From Deltaproteobacteria bacterium (GTDB lineage Bacteria; Desulfobacterota; DSM-4660; Desulfatiglandales; Desulfatiglandaceae), in assembly GCA_019307645.1 (NCBI GenBank), contig JAFDJF010000106.1, positions 1 through 7,655 of the forward strand: DNA of 7,655 bases. Reading direction: 5' to 3'. This document shows, in pieces, positions 5,542 through 7,655 of this stretch. Below the pieces are notes generated by a model that was not told the DNA's origin, made no database searches, and saw only the letters and a program-made list of their open reading frames with translations. The number at the start of each line of letters is the position of its first letter. Positions within the stretch are counted from its first letter, which is position 1. Both the position numbers and the translations under genes were made by a program.

Positions 5542-7605
5542 ATGCGCCATATTTTCATTAGGCTGAGACATTACCGGTTGGAGCAGCATGTGGCCAGCCT
5601 GTTCATGGCCATTTTTGTCGGCATCCTCGCAGGTTATGGCGCCGTGCTTTTTCGCTTCGTGATCAAGGGCGCGCAGTATGTTTTTTATCAAAATTCCGGG
5701 GACATTCTCTCTTTCGCCCATACCCTGCCGGCGTACTTACTCATCTGCCTGCCCGCCCTGGGCGGTCTGTTCGTCGGTCTGATTGTGCTTTTCGGGGCCA
5801 AAGAGGCCAAAGGGCACGGCGTACCCGAGGTCATGGAAGCGGTAAGCCTTCGTGGCGGTCGCATTCGGAAACGCGTGGCATTTGTGAAAATCATGGCATC
5901 GGCCGTCTGTATCGGCTCGGGTGGTTCAGTTGGCCGGGAAGGACCCATTGTCCAGATCGGCTCTTCCATCGGATCAAGCATAAGTCAATTATTCAAGATT
6001 TCAAGTCTTCAGCAAAAAACCATGGTCGGTTGCGGCGCGGCCGCAGGGATTGCCGCCACCTTTAATGCGCCCATCGCCGGGGTATTATTTGCACTGGAAA
6101 TTCTTCTCGGCGACTTCGGACTGGCCTCGTTTTCCCCGGTTGTGTTGTCCTCAGTTACGGCCACGACCATTTCCCGGCATTATTTCGGAGATTTCCCAGC
6201 CTTTATCATTCCATCCTACGAATTGACCTCTATTTGGGAATTTTGTCTCTACCCGTTTTTGGGACTTCTTGCCGGATTGGTTTCCATCCTGTTTATTGTC
6301 GTTCTGTACAAGACCGAAGACCTGTTTGAAGATCTTAAGATCCCTGAATGGCTCAAGCCTGCCCTGGGAGGCCTTTTACTCGGCCTGCTTTTTCTCAAGT
6401 GGCCCCACGTCTTCGGTGTCGGGTATGGAACCATCAACAAATCGCTGATCAACGAAATTCCCTGGCTTCTGCTTTTGTCATTGATATTCAAAAAAATCCT
6501 TGCGACATCGATCACCCTTGGCTCGGGCGGCTCCGGCGGCATCTTTGCGCCTTCCCTGTTTATTGGCGCAATGACCGGCGGATTTTTCGGATGGGGGGTC
6601 GCCAGCCTGTTCCCCGGGATCACCGCTTCACCGGCCGCCTATGCCCTTGTGGGCATGGGCGCGGTCGTGGCCGGAACCACTCACGCCCCGATTACGGCCA
6701 TCCTGATTATCTTCGAGATGACCGGAGATTATAAAATCATGCTCCCAATGATGATCACCTGCATCCTGAGTACCATCATTGCCTCATCACTGAAAAAAGG
6801 ATCCATTTACACCATCAAGCTGCTCAGAAGAGGCGTTGATATCGCCAGCGGCCTGGAGCAGAATATCCTCAGGGCCCTGAGGGTCGATGAATTCATGAGA
6901 AAAGATGTGGCCATCGTTCCCGAAGACATGAACCTGAAAGATTTGATTCGTACCTTCAAAATCAAGGATGCATCCTACCTTCACGTGGTCAATAAAAATT
7001 CTGATTTGACAGGCATCATTTCATTTCGAGACATTCGGCCCCTTCTCCAGGAAGTAGAACTGCATTATCTTGTTGTCGCCGGGGAGATCGCAACCGCGAA
7101 TGTGGCGACCGTGAGTTCGGAGGACAGAATCCAAACCGCATTGCACATCATGGGTAAGCGAGGCATCTCACAGTTGCCGGTGGTCGCGGGGGCTAACGGG
7201 AGAAAGGTCATCGGCACCCTTAGGGAGAAGGATCTCCTCGCCGCATACGACAAGGCTGTTTACTGCCTGCCCTGTGGAATGCGAAGCCTATTCCTCCGGG
7301 GCGTCTTTCGCTTTTCAAACTCTACCAAACCTAACTTAAATCTGAGCGCCAAAGATGTTATTTTTGCGCGAACCCTAAGCCAATTCGTTGGTCCCTATTT
7401 TCATCAAACCCAATTTCGGCTACCTTCTCCAGTATTCAGGTGTAAGCAACAAAATTACCGTATAGATCTCCAATCGACCCAGAAGCATGCAAAAGATCAG
7501 AACCCATTTTCCGACTTCAGGGATTTCCAGAAAGTTTTTGGCAGGTCCCACCATGCCCAGACCGGGGCCAATATTGCCGATGGACGCCGCCACAGAACCA
7601 AATGA
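5542..7605 (+). CDS. clc: CLC-family chloride channel/transporter with C-terminal CBS pair; aberrant C-terminal extension
   Basis: Inner-membrane anion-transport protein. Residues ~15-430 form the CLC membrane domain and ~451-570 two CBS domains that usually bind adenine nucleotides. Anion-pathway motifs: GHGVPE (91-96, the GSGIP position of E. coli ClcA), GREGP (131-135) with gating glutamate E133, GGIFAP (332-337), and Y423 where ClcA has Y445. By eye, H92 replaces the chloride-coordinating serine and I187 (in FALEILLG) replaces the internal proton glutamate E203, so coupled H+ exchange is doubtful. The ATG at 5542 has no clear Shine-Dalgarno, but a stop at 5524 excludes any earlier start; a 12-codon frame at 5528-5566 overlaps it. 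Family similarity ends near residue 573 (AAYDKAV, base ~7260). The last ~114 residues are unlike any CLC and are partly antisense to the trkH at 7420-7655, so the true end was probably altered by a rearrangement, a frameshift or a repeat. The conserved domains themselves look intact. Confidence 0.93.
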   Translation: MRHIFIRLRHYRLEQHVASLFMAIFVGILAGYGAVLFRFVIKGAQYVFYQNSGDILSFAHTLPAYLLICLPALGGLFVGLIVLFGAKEAKGHGVPEVMEAVSLRGGRIRKRVAFVKIMASAVCIGSGGSVGREGPIVQIGSSIGSSISQLFKISSLQQKTMVGCGAAAGIAATFNAPIAGVLFALEILLGDFGLASFSPVVLSSVTATTISRHYFGDFPAFIIPSYELTSIWEFCLYPFLGLLAGLVSILFIVVLYKTEDLFEDLKIPEWLKPALGGLLLGLLFLKWPHVFGVGYGTINKSLINEIPWLLLLSLIFKKILATSITLGSGGSGGIFAPSLFIGAMTGGFFGWGVASLFPGITASPAAYALVGMGAVVAGTTHAPITAILIIFEMTGDYKIMLPMMITCILSTIIASSLKKGSIYTIKLLRRGVDIASGLEQNILRALRVDEFMRKDVAIVPEDMNLKDLIRTFKIKDASYLHVVNKNSDLTGIISFRDIRPLLQEVELHYLVVAGEIATANVATVSSEDRIQTALHIMGKRGISQLPVVAGANGRKVIGTLREKDLLAAYDKAVYCLPCGMRSLFLRGVFRFSNSTKPNLNLSAKDVIFARTLSQFVGPYFHQTQFRLPSPVFRCKQQNYRIDLQSTQKHAKDQNPFSDFRDFQKVFGRSHHAQTGANIADGRRHRTK
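7270..7300. repeat. Imperfect inverted repeat (hairpin) at the end of the CLC homology
   Basis: Arms CCCTGTGGAAT (7270-7280) and ATTCCTCCGGG (7290-7300) pair at nine of eleven positions around a nine-base loop, gcgaagcct. It lies immediately after the last recognisable CBS codons, inside the overrunning clc frame and before the convergent trkH stop. No good T-run follows on either strand (only gtctttcgctttt on plus), so a classical intrinsic terminator is doubtful; an interspersed repeat or transcript-end structure fits better. The hairpin is plain in the sequence; its role is inferred. Confidence 0.55.
7346..7369. repeat. Short imperfect inverted repeat in the clc-trkH junction
   Basis: GCGC-C-AAA (7346-7353) and TTTTGCGC (7362-7369) can pair as a seven-base-pair stem with one bulged C and a short loop. 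It lies about 50 bases past the larger hairpin and about 50 bases before the trkH stop, within the same non-coding stretch. Short and possibly fortuitous. Confidence 0.25.
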
Positions 7606-7655
7606 AGTAATCATATCCAACCCGAGGGACGCCATAATCAGAGTGGCTACGATAA
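7420..7655 (-). CDS. trkH: TrkH (classical Trk-type) potassium transporter, C-terminal fragment at window edge
   Basis: The frame is open at the right edge and gives 77 residues before TAG at 7420-7422. It shows the fourth pore loop of Trk-type TrkH, SFGSVAASIGNIGPGLG, followed by KWVLIFCMLLGRLEIYTVIL and the terminal LTPEYWRR. This pattern closely follows the end of E. coli TrkH as I recall it (NNLGPG, KWVL, MLFGRLEIFT, LTPTFWR). The conserved GRLE arginine is present. The protein would be the membrane subunit of a Trk K+ uptake system needing a TrkA partner, which is outside the window. It is a different subfamily from the ktrB at 3492-4901, whose fourth loop reads FGTVGLSTG. The gene converges on clc, and the overrunning clc frame covers 186 bases of it in antisense. 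The N-terminal bulk lies beyond the window, so completeness cannot be judged. Confidence 0.93.
   Translation of the reverse strand, partial: IVATLIMASLGLDMITSFGSVAASIGNIGPGLGMVGPAKNFLEIPEVGKWVLIFCMLLGRLEIYTVILLLTPEYWRR

Noticed and set aside
5264..5566. A 100-codon plus-strand open frame just before clc.
   Set aside because: It crosses the antisense side of the old regulator leader and AT-rich DNA, shows no motif, and ends inside clc. Only its last 12 codons (ATG at 5528) could be a leader peptide, with no supporting ribosome site.
7270..7316. A bidirectional intrinsic terminator between clc and trkH.
   Set aside because: The stem is fair, but the T-run is interrupted on the plus strand and absent on the minus strand, so I list it as an inverted repeat.

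Overview
The window reads as chromosomal DNA from a Gram-negative bacterium, most likely a deltaproteobacterium (Desulfobacterota, perhaps Desulfobacterales). That placement is inference. It rests on the style of the proteins (an NtrC-class two-component pair beside a Ktr potassium system, a GHGVPE-type CLC with CBS domains, a Trk-type TrkH) and on moderate GC content. No rRNA or tRNA gene is present to anchor it. I see no CRISPR array, insertion sequence or phage gene.

Minus strand, 4901 down to 1: a tight four-gene block in the order ktrB (TrkH/KtrB membrane subunit), ktrA (RCK regulatory subunit), a membrane sensor histidine kinase, and an NtrC-class sigma-54 response regulator cut by the left edge. 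The ktrB-ktrA gap is about 8 bases, ktrA-kinase 46 bases, and kinase-regulator overlap by 4 bases (ATGA). The layout suggests one transcript in which potassium uptake is made together with a two-component system. The signal and target promoters cannot be read from the window.

4902-5541: a 640-base gap without an intact gene. It holds two apparent gene remnants on the minus strand: the last ~55 codons of an unidentified protein (4962-5127) and the first 27 codons of an OmpR-family response regulator (5143-5223). They lie almost back to back, as if a deletion fused them.

Plus strand, 5542-7605: a CLC-family chloride channel/transporter with a C-terminal CBS pair. Recognisable CLC/CBS sequence ends near 7260. 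The reading frame then runs ~115 codons through a hairpin-bearing non-coding stretch and into the antisense strand of the next gene, so the natural C-terminus looks altered or lost.

Minus strand, 7655 down to 7420: the C-terminal 77 residues of a second, different TrkH, of the classical Trk type (ends LTPEYWRR), entering from the right edge. The window is therefore an ion-transport neighbourhood: a Ktr-type K+ system with its own regulators, a CLC anion protein, and a Trk-type K+ system convergent with the CLC gene. I found no clearly new biological system. The points most worth checking are the clc/trkH junction, the substituted ion and proton residues of the CLC, the paired gene remnants, and the GAFTDA variant in the sigma-54 activator.
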